Positions 8,566 through 16,105 of a DNA stretch of 64,000 nt are shown here, piece after piece. The notes under the pieces are model-generated. The model searched no databases and was not told where the DNA came from. It saw nothing but the letters and a program-made list of their open reading frames with translations. A program made the position numbers and the translations under genes. This DNA is from an uncultured Algibacter sp. (GTDB lineage Bacteria > Bacteroidota > Bacteroidia > Flavobacteriales > Flavobacteriaceae). The stretch spans positions 62,001 through 126,000 of the forward strand of contig CANMQH010000007.1 in the NCBI GenBank assembly GCA_947499935.1, given 5' to 3'. Position 1 is the first letter of the stretch; each line of letters starts with the position of its first letter.

Positions 8566-9414
8566 CTATTTAAATCGGTTAACAAAATCTTTCGGAGTCA
8601 ATTCCGGAAGCACAAATTCTTCTTTAGTTTGAGATTTCCGCTCATCTCCAATATCCATTAAATATTCAATAATGGCATTTCTAGTCTTTTTAAAATTCGC
8701 ATTATCATTCATTTCTGTCTTATCACGAGGGCGCTCAATATCAATTTTAAACTCAGGTCCCAACGTTGCATTTGGTCCAGGACGTAATGGTATAATACGG
8801 TCTGCCATATAAATTCCCTCATCCACGTCATTAGTAATCAACAATGCCGTACGCTTATCTTTTCCCCAAATATTTAAAATTTCATCCTGTAAATTACCTC
8901 GCGTTAAAGCATCCAAAGCACCAAGAGGTTCATCCATAATAATCATCTCAGGCTTCATAGCTAAAGCACGAGCCACCGATACACGTTGGCGCATCCCACC
9001 CGATAATTCTTTAGGGCGTTTATTAATTGCAGGCGTTAAACTCACCATCTCTACATAGTCTGCAACAATAGCGTTCAACTCGTTTTTACTTTTCTTAGGG
9101 AACGCCTCCTTCACTGCCATATATACATTCTGTCCCACCGTTAACCATGGTAACAACGAGTAGTTCTGAAAAATAACACCACGCTCATGGCTTGTACCCT
9201 GTACAGGCATACCTTTAAACAAAACCTCGCCTTTTGTAGGTTCCAATAAACCATTAATTAAGTTTACCAAAGTTGTTTTTCCACTGCCCGTAAACCCAAC
9301 AATAGCAACAAACTCACCCTCTTCAATCGATAAATTAATGTTCGAAAGCACCTCGGTTTCATTCCCGCCTTGTCCGTATGTTTTATAAATATTATTTAAT
9401 TCTAAATATGCCAT
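8566..9414 (-). CDS. NrtC/NrtD-type ABC transporter ATPase
   Basis: The product is 282 residues. Walker A is GFTGSGKTT, the signature is [16 protein letters not shown] and Walker B is [18 protein letters not shown]. The switch region reads [10 protein letters not shown], with Asn where His is usual, so this subunit's consensus site may be weakened while the partner ATPase keeps its His. Its C-terminal tail is longer than the partner's. The gene is separated from the permease gene by 187 bp holding a composite repeat, which breaks the otherwise tight operon. The role is to energise uptake of the oxyanion bound by the NrtA-type lipoprotein. Confidence 0.9.
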   Translation of the reverse strand: MAYLELNNIYKTYGQGGNETEVLSNINLSIEEGEFVAIVGFTGSGKTTLVNLINGLLEPTKGEVLFKGMPVQGTSHERGVIFQNYSLLPWLTVGQNVYMAVKEAFPKKSKNELNAIVADYVEMVSLTPAINKRPKELSGGMRQRVSVARALAMKPEMIIMDEPLGALDALTRGNLQDEILNIWGKDKRTALLITNDVDEGIYMADRIIPLRPGPNATLGPEFKIDIERPRDKTEMNDNANFKKTRNAIIEYLMDIGDERKSQTKEEFVLPELTPKDFVNRFK

Positions 9415-9435
9415 TTTATTATTTTTTATTTCTTT

Positions 9436-9575
9436 TCGGGCGTTACCTTTTACTCATACCTGCCAGGTTTTAAAAACCTTGCAGGATCGTAAAAGGTCGA
9501 GCTTTCCGTTACAAGTCCTCACTCCTCCTTCGTCGGGCTGTGGGCTTTTCTCTGCAATCCCTAACGCGGGCAAAT
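9436..9575. repeat. Composite dispersed-type repeat inside the ABC operon
   Basis: This roughly 140-bp segment is visibly more GC-rich than its surroundings. It opens with CGGGCGTTACC, passes through GGTCGAGCTTTCCGTTACAAG and CGTCGGGCTGTGGGCTTTTC, and closes with CCCTAACGCGGGCAA. The ends are imperfect inverted versions of each other (GGGCGTTA / TAACGCGGGC). From memory, elements with this outline recur between genes in many Flavobacteriaceae genomes. Only one copy is in this window. No transposase or real coding frame is associated with it. Confidence 0.6.
9459..9485. repeat. 27-bp imperfect palindrome within the composite repeat
   Basis: CCTGC-C-AGGTTTT faces AAAACCT-T-GCAGG, giving an imperfect hairpin nested near the start of the composite repeat. 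It could stabilise or terminate the operon mRNA between permease and ATPase genes. Confidence 0.55.
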
Positions 9576-9601
9576 CCGCGAACTCCATGCTTCCAACTAT
9601 T

Positions 9602-10750
9602 CTATATTGCTTCCGTTTTATCAAAACTCACCCAATTCTGAATCGTCAGCATCAATCGGTCTAACAAGAAACCAATAATACCAATCACAAACATGGCTAC
9701 AATAATTTTCGCATTCGAGTCATTTGCACCATTTTGGAATTCCTCCCAAACAAATAATCCTAAACCGGGACTTTGCGCTAATAGTTCAATGGCAATCAGT
9801 ACCATCCAAGCTACTGATAATGTAATTTTTAACCCTGTAAATATTAAAGGCAAAGACGATGGTAAAACCACTTTAAATATCTTTTGAAAATTCCCGAGTT
9901 TTAATACTTTGGCAACATTTATATAATCCTTATCTACAGATGATACACCCATTGCGGTATTTACCAAAGTCGCCCACATAGAACATAAACCAACACTAAT
10001 AAACGAAATGGTAAACGAGCTATCCTCGCTAGAACCTATTAATAATGTTTTTACTATCATAAATACCAACAGATACCAAACAACTGGCGATACTGGTTTA
10101 AAAATTTGGATAAACCAGTTAAATGAACTTTTTAATGTAGGACTTAATCCTATAAAAATCCCTAGAGGAACAGCTATAATTAATGCCAATAAAAATCCTG
10201 CAAAAACCGTTTTTAAGCTTCTAATAATCTGGTCTACGAATGATGCTCTACCGGTATAAACAATAGCTTCTTTTTTTGCAATTATACCTTCGGCTATTTT
10301 AGTAGCGTTAACCCTATTAAACTCCTCGTTTTTAGCATTTAACGACCCAACCTTTAACGCAAATGCTTCTTTACTATCATTAATTAATTTATGATCACGT
10401 AATAACGATTGAAACGACCCCCAAACCTGTGTAGGAGATGGCAACGTGTTGGGTTGGCAAGTTTTATCTCCAGAAGCTATACACGAGGCAGTTGCATCTG
10501 CCGCGGCTTGCCCTTGGTCTTTTAAAGCTTTTTCAATTCTAAAATCGGCCTCAATATTATAAAGCGCTTTTGCTCCCATGTGCCATAATCCAATAAATAA
10601 AAATACAGAAGCAACCGGTACGATTGTTTTTCGTAAAAACATCCTAAAATCCTCTTTACTAAGCTTTCCTGTAAACAGGTCTTTAAAGGTGACAAAAAAA
10701 CCTAATCCCACGAACTTGGTTACTTTTCCTAAGGTTAAACTCTGCTTCAT
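9602..10750 (-). CDS. nrtB: NrtB-type ABC transporter permease with periplasmic insert
   Basis: The product is 382 residues. The C-terminal ~210 residues are a BPD_transp_1 permease with several membrane helices and the ATPase-docking EAA-like loop (LPSSLPLIFTGLKITLSVAWMVLIAIE). After the first membrane helix (~residues 45-65) comes an extra ~110-residue hydrophilic, probably periplasmic, segment with two Cys in ASCIASGDKTC that could form a disulfide. Typical NrtB/SsuC proteins are near 250-280 residues, so this insert explains the extra length. It is transcribed after the binding-protein gene, with structured RNA between them. Family assignment to nitrate/sulfonate/taurine-type permeases is firm and the substrate is inferred. 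Confidence 0.88.
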   Translation of the reverse strand: MKQSLTLGKVTKFVGLGFFVTFKDLFTGKLSKEDFRMFLRKTIVPVASVFLFIGLWHMGAKALYNIEADFRIEKALKDQGQAAADATASCIASGDKTCQPNTLPSPTQVWGSFQSLLRDHKLINDSKEAFALKVGSLNAKNEEFNRVNATKIAEGIIAKKEAIVYTGRASFVDQIIRSLKTVFAGFLLALIIAVPLGIFIGLSPTLKSSFNWFIQIFKPVSPVVWYLLVFMIVKTLLIGSSEDSSFTISFISVGLCSMWATLVNTAMGVSSVDKDYINVAKVLKLGNFQKIFKVVLPSSLPLIFTGLKITLSVAWMVLIAIELLAQSPGLGLFVWEEFQNGANDSNAKIIVAMFVIGIIGFLLDRLMLTIQNWVSFDKTEAI

Positions 10751-10801
10751 AATTCTGGTATTTAAATTTGTTTAGTGTGTTTTTGTGTTAAATGAATAAT
10801 A

Positions 10802-10849
10802 TCAGTTCGAACAATTTATCATGTCTTCAAAATAATTCGAACTGACATG
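10802..10849. repeat. Overlapping inverted repeats between binding-protein and permease genes
   Basis: TCAGTTCGAA (10802-10811) and TTCGAACTGA (10836-10845) form a perfect 10-bp stem with a 24-nt loop. CATGTC (10820-10825) and GACATG (10844-10849) form a second stem that shares bases with the first, so only one can form at a time. The position in the 103-bp gap after the binding-protein gene suggests mRNA protection or differential expression. Confidence 0.6.
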
Positions 10850-10853
10850 AATT

Positions 10854-12248
10854 TTATTGAACAGCTTTATCTTTATTACCAATTTTAAAACTATTGATGT
10901 ATGAAATGGGGTCTTTAGCATCATAAGATGTACCATCAATAAAATCTGCGGTTGCTGGTTTATAACCATCTGTTGTTGGAATATCGCTTGCAGGAATGTT
11001 GCCTTCTTCAACTAAAAGCTTTGCCGCTTTGGTCCAAATGTCTGGTCTATAAATATCTTTAATTGTATTAGCATACCAATCTGCGGGCTTAGCTTCAGGA
11101 ATTTGCCCCCAACGTCTCATTTGTGTTAAAAACCAAATACCATCAGAATAGAATGGATATGTAGCATTGTACTTATAGAATACGTTAAAATCTGGCATTT
11201 CACGTTTATCTCCTTTTTCAAATTCAAAGGTTCCTGTCATAGAGTTTGCTAATACAGCTTCTGGCGCTCCAACATATTGAGACATTGCCAATATTTTTAC
11301 AGCTTCTGCTCTATTGCTTGGCTCGTCCAACCATTTTCCTGCTCTAATTAATGCTTTAGTTACAGCAATGGCCGTATTTGGGTAATCTTCAACAAATTTC
11401 TCTGTCATTACAAATACTTTTTCTGGATTATTCTTCCAGATATCATAATTTGTTACAACTGGCACGCCAATACCTTTAAAAACCGCTTGTTGGTTCCATG
11501 GTTCGCCTACACAGTATCCATAGATTGTTCCAGCTTCAAGCGTAGCTGGCATTTGTGGCGGAGGCGTAACAGATAGTAAAACTTCAGCGTCAATTTGTCC
11601 TTGTACGTTATCAGCCGTGTACATGCCAGGGTGTATACCCGCAGCGGCCAGCCAATATCTAATCTCGTAGTTATGTGTGGACACTGGAAATACCATGCCC
11701 ATTTTAAAAGCCTTACCTGAGTTTTTATACGCATCAATAACTGGTTTTAAAGCTTCTGCTTTAATTGGGTGAATTGGTTTGCCATCTGCCCCTTTTGGTA
11801 CGTTTGGTTTCATTTTAGACCACACATCGTTAGATACTGTGATACCATTTCCATTTAAATCCATTGAAAATGCAGTTACCAATTTAGCTTGACGGCCAAA
11901 ACCTGCACCAGCAGCAATGGGTTGCCCCGCTAACATGTGCGAACCATCTAACTGACCATCAATAACACGATCTAAAACATTTTTCCAGTTGGATTGTGCT
12001 TCTACCGAAACAAATAACCCTTCATCTTCAAAGAATCCTTTTTCTTTGGCAATAGCTAAAGGTGCCATATCTGTTAATTTTATAAAACCAAAAGTTAATT
12101 GTGGTTTTTCAATATCTAATGTTTTTGTTTTTGAGGTTTCAGTAACCGCTACTTCGGCTACATCTTTCTTTTTGTCTTTACCGCCACAAGCAAACAGTAA
12201 AATTGCTACGGGTAACATCCAAGTTGTTTTTTTTAGAAGAGATTTCAT
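10854..12248 (-). CDS. nrtA: NrtA/CmpA-family ABC substrate-binding lipoprotein
   Basis: The product is 464 residues. The lipoprotein signal peptide ends at a clear lipobox ([13 protein letters not shown]), so the mature protein is anchored by a lipidated Cys. The rest matches the NrtA/CmpA oxyanion-binding fold: [23 protein letters not shown], then [22 protein letters not shown] and [12 protein letters not shown]. NrtA binds nitrate or nitrite and CmpA binds bicarbonate, and I cannot choose between them by eye. It is the first gene of the minus-strand uptake operon. A -7-like element and a 16-bp palindrome lie just upstream. No nitrate or nitrite reductase gene is in this window. Confidence 0.9.
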   Translation of the reverse strand: MKSLLKKTTWMLPVAILLFACGGKDKKKDVAEVAVTETSKTKTLDIEKPQLTFGFIKLTDMAPLAIAKEKGFFEDEGLFVSVEAQSNWKNVLDRVIDGQLDGSHMLAGQPIAAGAGFGRQAKLVTAFSMDLNGNGITVSNDVWSKMKPNVPKGADGKPIHPIKAEALKPVIDAYKNSGKAFKMGMVFPVSTHNYEIRYWLAAAGIHPGMYTADNVQGQIDAEVLLSVTPPPQMPATLEAGTIYGYCVGEPWNQQAVFKGIGVPVVTNYDIWKNNPEKVFVMTEKFVEDYPNTAIAVTKALIRAGKWLDEPSNRAEAVKILAMSQYVGAPEAVLANSMTGTFEFEKGDKREMPDFNVFYKYNATYPFYSDGIWFLTQMRRWGQIPEAKPADWYANTIKDIYRPDIWTKAAKLLVEEGNIPASDIPTTDGYKPATADFIDGTSYDAKDPISYINSFKIGNKDKAVQ

Positions 12249-12270
12249 ATTTGAATTGCTTTTAGATTAC

Positions 12271-12286
12271 TAAGTATTAATACTTA
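12271..12286. promoter_or_regulatory. 16-bp perfect palindrome, candidate operator of the ABC operon
   Basis: TAAGTATTAATACTTA is its own reverse complement. It lies 22 bp upstream of the nrtA-like ATG and just downstream of the -7-like element, so a bound dimer would block transcription initiation. The regulator is unknown. Confidence 0.5.
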
Positions 12287-12295
12287 ATTTTTTGA

Positions 12296-12303
12296 CAAAT
12301 ATA
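12296..12303 (-). promoter_or_regulatory. nrtA: Candidate -7 element TATATTTG for the ABC operon
   Basis: The minus-strand TATATTTG matches TANNTTTG and lies 47 bp upstream of the nrtA-like ATG. I see no good -33 TTG at the usual distance, consistent with a regulated promoter. Confidence 0.45.
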
Positions 12304-12363
12304 TAAGTAGTTATTGTTTTAGTTCATGATGTTAACCATATTCAAAACTCTTTTTTTACACAA

Positions 12364-12389
12364 AAAAACCTGTTATAAAACAGGTTTTT
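12364..12389 (-). terminator. Terminator-like hairpin upstream of the ABC operon
   Basis: AAAAACCTGTT (12364-12374) pairs perfectly with AACAGGTTTTT (12379-12389) around a 4-nt loop. On the minus strand it continues into a T run (7 Ts in all). No gene ends here on either strand, because the flanking genes diverge. It could be a leader attenuator, the end of a small RNA, or insulation for the promoter below it. Confidence 0.6.
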
Positions 12390-12534
12390 ATTGTAATTTA
12401 CTGATAAACATATTTTTATTTAAAATACTTACTTATTTTACATGCATTAATTTTATAGCAATGAGCTTCTCGTTTTTGAATATAAAGAAAATGAAGTCAT
12501 TATATTAAGACAAAAAGGGATACACAAGACTGAT

Positions 12535-12586
12535 TTAATGACACTTCGTATCTTTGAAATTAAAAAGGGCATTTAGCCACGGAATG
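12535..12586 (+). repeat. Promoter-bearing 52-bp repeat, copy 1
   Basis: This is 39/52 identical by hand alignment to 13630-13681. Both contain the -7 element TATCTTTGAA (here TATCTTTG at 12549-12556) followed by CATTTAGCC 15 bp later. Each copy precedes a small unrelated gene. Confidence 0.6.
12549..12556 (+). promoter_or_regulatory. Candidate -7 element TATCTTTG for LAS-type peptidase gene
   Basis: An exact match to TANNTTTG, 56 bp upstream of the predicted TTG start at 12613. It is conserved in the second repeat copy at 13644-13651. Confidence 0.5.
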
Positions 12587-12612
12587 CTGTGTGTTATTAA
12601 AAAAAGTAAAAA

Positions 12613-13413
12613 TTGAACATTGTATTGAAAACAATATTAAAATTAATTCTTTTTGGAATACTAACTGTAGTAACCCAAATCGGTGGCATTCTATATTTAG
12701 TAAGCTTAATGGTTTCGAAAAAATGGATTAGAAAACTAAAATTTAAAACGTTAATAATATTTATAGCTTTATATCTATTCTCTACCCTTTTAATTGTTCC
12801 ATTAATAGCACCCATTTTTGGACGTGAAAAAGTAAAACATTCTGAAAAAATAAGTCCTACCAACTATATGACGGTCTTATTAAACAGGAATTATGTAAGA
12901 CCAAAGCTGAATGAATTATTGAGAAAAACTGCAAAAAATTTAAAAGAAACAGATATTGAAATTCATTATTTAGATACAAATTTTCCTTTTATAAATAAGT
13001 TTCCTCTACTTCCGCACTTGAGCCATAATGACGGAAAAAAAATCGATATCAGTCTAATTTATGAAACAGAAAACGGAATCATAACAAGCGGACAAAAATC
13101 TGTTAGTGGGTACGGCGTTTTTGAGCATCCAAAACCAAATGAATTTGACCAAAGTAAAAAGTGCATAAAAAACGGTTATTTTCAATATGATTACCCGAAA
13201 TATGTAACTTTTGGTAAAATAAATAAAGATTATGTATTCTCTGAAAAAGGCACAAAAATTTTGATAAACAATATCTTAAAAAATAAAAATTTAGGAAAAC
13301 TATTTATTGAACCTCATTTAAAAAATAGAATGAATTTAAACGATAGCAAAATAAGATATCACGGATGCAGAGCAGTAAGACATGACGATCATATTCACGT
13401 CCAATTGAGATAA
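12613..13413 (+). CDS. Membrane-anchored LAS-type (M15/M74) peptidase-like protein
   Basis: The product is 266 residues with two N-terminal membrane segments (residues ~3-32 and ~43-67). The outside domain holds SHNDGKKID (His, six residues, Asp) and near the C-terminus HDDHIHVQLR. This is the HxxxxxxD...HxH zinc pattern of LAS metallopeptidases such as MepA and VanX (compare their DDHxHVR end). It is therefore probably a periplasmic peptidoglycan peptidase. The start is TTG at 12613, because the first in-frame ATG falls after the first membrane segment. A TGTTAT/ATAACA pair flanks the gene (12592-12597, 13428-13433). The family call rests on motif spacing by eye and a Zn-independent role cannot be excluded. 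Confidence 0.62.
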   Translation: MNIVLKTILKLILFGILTVVTQIGGILYLVSLMVSKKWIRKLKFKTLIIFIALYLFSTLLIVPLIAPIFGREKVKHSEKISPTNYMTVLLNRNYVRPKLNELLRKTAKNLKETDIEIHYLDTNFPFINKFPLLPHLSHNDGKKIDISLIYETENGIITSGQKSVSGYGVFEHPKPNEFDQSKKCIKNGYFQYDYPKYVTFGKINKDYVFSEKGTKILINNILKNKNLGKLFIEPHLKNRMNLNDSKIRYHGCRAVRHDDHIHVQLR

Positions 13414-13750
13414 AAAATACCGAACGCATAACAATGGCTATAGTTAATACGGGTTTTGGTACTTAACCCAAAGTTTAGAACTTTTAAATTAAGTTTACCT
13501 AATCTTTTTGATTTGGTTATATAAAGAAACAAAATAAAAAGCGATTTGTATGAACTCCTCGACTATGACAGTGATATACACAGCTCTGCGAGATAGCACA
13601 CATCACCAGTTAAGTACAACTTCCAAATTTTCATGATACTGTGTATCTTTGAATTTAGAAACTACATTTAGCCGCAGGACGTTGGCAAGCATTTGACGCA
13701 ACCTATTCAATCGAATTGCATCTATGAACTATAAAGTAAAATGGAACGGT
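13414..13750. other. Intergenic region (337 bp) between two cassette-like genes
   Basis: There is no convincing gene. The left part starts CGAACGCATAACAATGGCTATAG. The right part holds repeat copy 2 with its -7 element and then CGTTGGCAAGCATTTGA directly before the lipocalin-like gene. A higher-GC patch around 13550-13610 has only a 28-codon frame that I do not believe. Confidence 0.5.
13630..13681 (+). repeat. Promoter-bearing 52-bp repeat, copy 2
   Basis: The second copy of the segment at 12535-12586 (75% identity by hand). It contains TATCTTTG at 13644-13651 and CATTTAGCCGC. It is directly followed by GTTGGCAA (13681-13688), which is mirrored as TTGCCAAC (14170-14177) after the gene. Confidence 0.6.
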
Positions 13751-14161
13751 ATGAAAAAAATATTAATTTTAATAGTGACCATAACAATACTTACAAGTTG
13801 CTCTAATGACGATCATATTTCTAATCAAATAACTGGAAATTGGAAATTGATTGAAGCTAAATTTTATGGACTTGAAGGCGGAAGTTCTTCCGAAGGCTCG
13901 ATTGATTATTCGGAAGAAAATATTATTTATAATTTTCAGTCAAACGGAACTCTTGTCGTATCTGGCAGAGAAAACGCTGGACATACGAATGGTGAATATG
14001 AATATTTTTTCGGTGAAGACCATTTAGGAGGAAATAATGAACCTAAAATTCTTTTGGTTAAAATTGATGAATCCAAATGGACTTATGATTTAACAAATGA
14101 TAAAATGACATTAGGAAAATCTTATGTTGATGGTATTAATTTAGTTTTCGAACGAAAATAA
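13751..14161 (+). CDS. Lipocalin-like lipoprotein
   Basis: I place the start at the ATG at 13751 (136 residues), which gives a clean lipoprotein signal peptide KKILILIVTITILTSCSNDD. An upstream in-frame ATG at 13724 would add nine charged residues before it. The mature part begins NQITGNWKLIEAKF and ends NLVFERK, the pattern of the small Bacteroidota lipocalin-like (DUF4488/lipocalin_4-type) outer-membrane lipoproteins: GNW near the start and repeated beta strands. The ligand is unknown. The gene is a single-gene unit bracketed by GTTGGCAA and TTGCCAAC, which suggests it moved as a cassette. No partner gene is evident. Confidence 0.75.
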   Translation: MKKILILIVTITILTSCSNDDHISNQITGNWKLIEAKFYGLEGGSSSEGSIDYSEENIIYNFQSNGTLVVSGRENAGHTNGEYEYFFGEDHLGGNNEPKILLVKIDESKWTYDLTNDKMTLGKSYVDGINLVFERK

Positions 14162-14373
14162 AAAACGATTTGCCAACACCGTATATGCTTAAATCACGTA
14201 ATTAATTTTTTATTTGGGTAAATAATGTCCCTTTACGAACAATCCCACCTGTCTTGCATCACATTGTCCCGTTGTCTCGCCGATTACGCTGCCCTGCGCA
14301 ACAAACATCAGTTACTAAATGCAAGCACAACAGACTAAAACGTATATTTTCGTTATAACAAAATATTAAAATT

Positions 14374-14931
14374 ATGAAAAAAATACTATTATTTTCTGTG
14401 TTCACAGCGCTCTTATTTGGATGCAATATGAATGCGAATAAAGAAGAAAGAATACAAAAACTCGAAATTGAACTGCGAAAGTCATCAAAAAAAATAAATG
14501 AACTCGATAAAAAAATTGAATTGAAACAAACTAATAAAACAATTACAAGAGAAAACAATATGAATTTAGGAGCATTTTCAATAAGTCTTAATGTAAAAGA
14601 TATTAATGTATCAAAAGAATTTTACAAAAACCTTGGCTTTGAGCAACTAGGAGGAGATTTAGCAAAAAACTATCTAATAATGAAGAATGAAAATTCAGTA
14701 ATTGGATTGTTTCAAGGTATGTTTGAAGGAAATATTTTAACTTTTAATCCAGGTTGGGATGAAAACGGAAAAGACACCGATACTTTCGTTGATATTAGAA
14801 AAATTCAGCAAGAATTAAAAAGTAACGGAATTAATATTGGTACTGAAATAGAGAAAAACACTTCTGGCCCTGCAAGTTTTATGGCAACTGACCCAGACGG
14901 GAATGTAATTTTAATTGACCAACATAGGTAA
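14374..14931 (+). CDS. Lipoprotein with coiled coil and VOC (glyoxalase-fold) domain
   Basis: The product is 185 residues. The N-terminus is a lipoprotein signal (KKILLFSVFTALLFGCN). Next comes a charged coiled-coil segment (~residues 22-57), then a VOC/glyoxalase-fold domain (~62-185) with SLNVKDINVSKEFYKNLGF and ending TDPDGNVILIDQHR. VOC proteins bind metals or small toxic ligands such as antibiotics and methylglyoxal, and most are cytosolic. An envelope-anchored one is unusual. An internal ATG at residue 62 would give a plain cytosolic VOC protein, and the gene may be a fusion. The region before it is a GC-richer spacer resembling the cassette flanks to the left. Confidence 0.78.
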   Translation: MKKILLFSVFTALLFGCNMNANKEERIQKLEIELRKSSKKINELDKKIELKQTNKTITRENNMNLGAFSISLNVKDINVSKEFYKNLGFEQLGGDLAKNYLIMKNENSVIGLFQGMFEGNILTFNPGWDENGKDTDTFVDIRKIQQELKSNGINIGTEIEKNTSGPASFMATDPDGNVILIDQHR

Positions 14932-14959
14932 TAATATTAAATAAGAAAGAGATATACAG

Positions 14960-16105
14960 TTATTTAATTATATCATGAGGATATTCCAAACTACGATTTT
15001 GAAACCTAAGAATCGTATCTTTTACGACAATGCCTATATTTACATTGATAGCATTGGTAATAGTTTCATTTTTTTTCCAACATGTTCTCCCTCCTACCAC
15101 AGAAGGCAAATGAGTCATTAATGCAGCCGAGATAGACCTTGAAGCACTTTCCCAAAAATAGCTAGGTGTATGATCTACGGCATAGTAATCAATGTTGTTA
15201 ATAGCTATTATTGGGTTTTTAAATGTAGTGGGTTTTGCAAAATAAAATCCCATCCCCTCATCACAGCTAACATCAATAATAAGCGACCCTCGTTTTAACA
15301 TATGTTTTTCTTCTTCTTTTACATAATCAATAGGATTATCAGTATTTTGGTAAGTTCCATTAATGATGATTTCAGATGCTTTAATTAACTCCAACAAAGG
15401 TCGTTCTGATCCATCATGTTCAACAACAATCATCCTAGCCTCATTCCTGTTTCCTTTTCTAATTCTGGTGTAATGCACATCTAAAATTTCTTCTCTAACC
15501 TCTTCATCTAGTCGTTGCACGCAAATGGTTATATCTCTATAACCATGAGCTTTTAAAGCATAAATAGCGCCTCTGCTTACAGCTCCAAAGCTAAAAATTA
15601 AAACTTTACGTTGGTTTCCATAATGCCCGTCTATTCCTTTTAATTGAAGCGCATGGATAACAGCGCTATACCCTGCCATTTCATTATTTTTATAAAATGT
15701 ATGTCTCCCTTTTTGACCATTAGAATGCCACATATACATGTCTTCAAAAGCAATTAAAGTCAATTTTTTATCTATAGCAATTTGAGTAATTTCTTTTTGT
15801 TGAGCACAATGTGGATAACCCCAAATAACACCTCCCAGCTTAACTTCTTTTAAATCTGCTAAAATAGGTTTGGCTATAATAACATTTCCAATGTCTGATA
15901 AGATTTCGCTTCGTGAAGCTATTCCTCCTGTTAAATCACAAATTTCTTCATCTGAAATATGAAAAGGAACTCCATACCCTTTTTCAAAAATTAATTGTTT
16001 ACGAATGTTCTCGGGAAGTCTATCTAAATGTTCTGGATGTATAGGTAAACGTCTCTCGTCTTCTTTTTTTGAAGTTCCGATGACACCCATTTTTAAAAAA
16101 GTCAT
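14960..16105 (-). CDS. N5-(carboxyethyl)ornithine synthase-like / alanine dehydrogenase-type protein
   Basis: The product is 381 residues. The N-terminus MGVIGTSKKEDERRLPIHPEHL matches the AlaDh/PNT N-terminal family (KE..RR..l.P), and LIFSFGAVSRGAIYALKAHG is a nucleotide-binding glycine-rich turn of the C-terminal Rossmann domain. Closest by memory is N5-(carboxyethyl)ornithine synthase, an NADPH-dependent reductive condensation of pyruvate with ornithine or lysine. Lysine-ketoglutarate reductase-like or alanine dehydrogenase-like roles are alternatives. It is a single minus-strand gene, converging with the VOC gene. A -7-like element 195 bp upstream implies a long leader. The start could also be the Met six codons downstream. 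Confidence 0.65.
   Translation of the reverse strand: MTFLKMGVIGTSKKEDERRLPIHPEHLDRLPENIRKQLIFEKGYGVPFHISDEEICDLTGGIASRSEILSDIGNVIIAKPILADLKEVKLGGVIWGYPHCAQQKEITQIAIDKKLTLIAFEDMYMWHSNGQKGRHTFYKNNEMAGYSAVIHALQLKGIDGHYGNQRKVLIFSFGAVSRGAIYALKAHGYRDITICVQRLDEEVREEILDVHYTRIRKGNRNEARMIVVEHDGSERPLLELIKASEIIINGTYQNTDNPIDYVKEEEKHMLKRGSLIIDVSCDEGMGFYFAKPTTFKNPIIAINNIDYYAVDHTPSYFWESASRSISAALMTHLPSVVGGRTCWKKNETITNAINVNIGIVVKDTILRFQNRSLEYPHDIIK

Larger units (their letters stand above)
12249..12612. other. Divergent intergenic region (364 bp) upstream of nrtA-like gene
   Basis: I see no coding frame I trust. It holds a palindrome (12271-12286), a minus-strand -7 element (12296-12303), a terminator-like hairpin (12364-12389), and at the right a plus-strand promoter within a 52-bp segment repeated 1.1 kb downstream (12535-12586). 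Confidence 0.6.

Noticed and set aside
9479..9664. Plus-strand 61-codon frame starting inside the composite repeat
   Set aside because: It lies in the GC-richer repeat and antisense to the permease gene, with no protein-like features. The repeat explains it.
6452..12248. A full nitrate assimilation cluster
   Set aside because: Only uptake genes are present. No nitrate or nitrite reductase is in the window, so the substrate remains an inference.
12326..12508. 60-codon plus-strand frame spanning the terminator-like hairpin
   Set aside because: Mostly Phe/Ile/Leu/Lys translation of AT-rich spacer, containing the hairpin. No supporting features.
13549..13635. 28-codon frame in the higher-GC patch between cassette genes
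   Set aside because: Too short, no start context, and no recognisable product.
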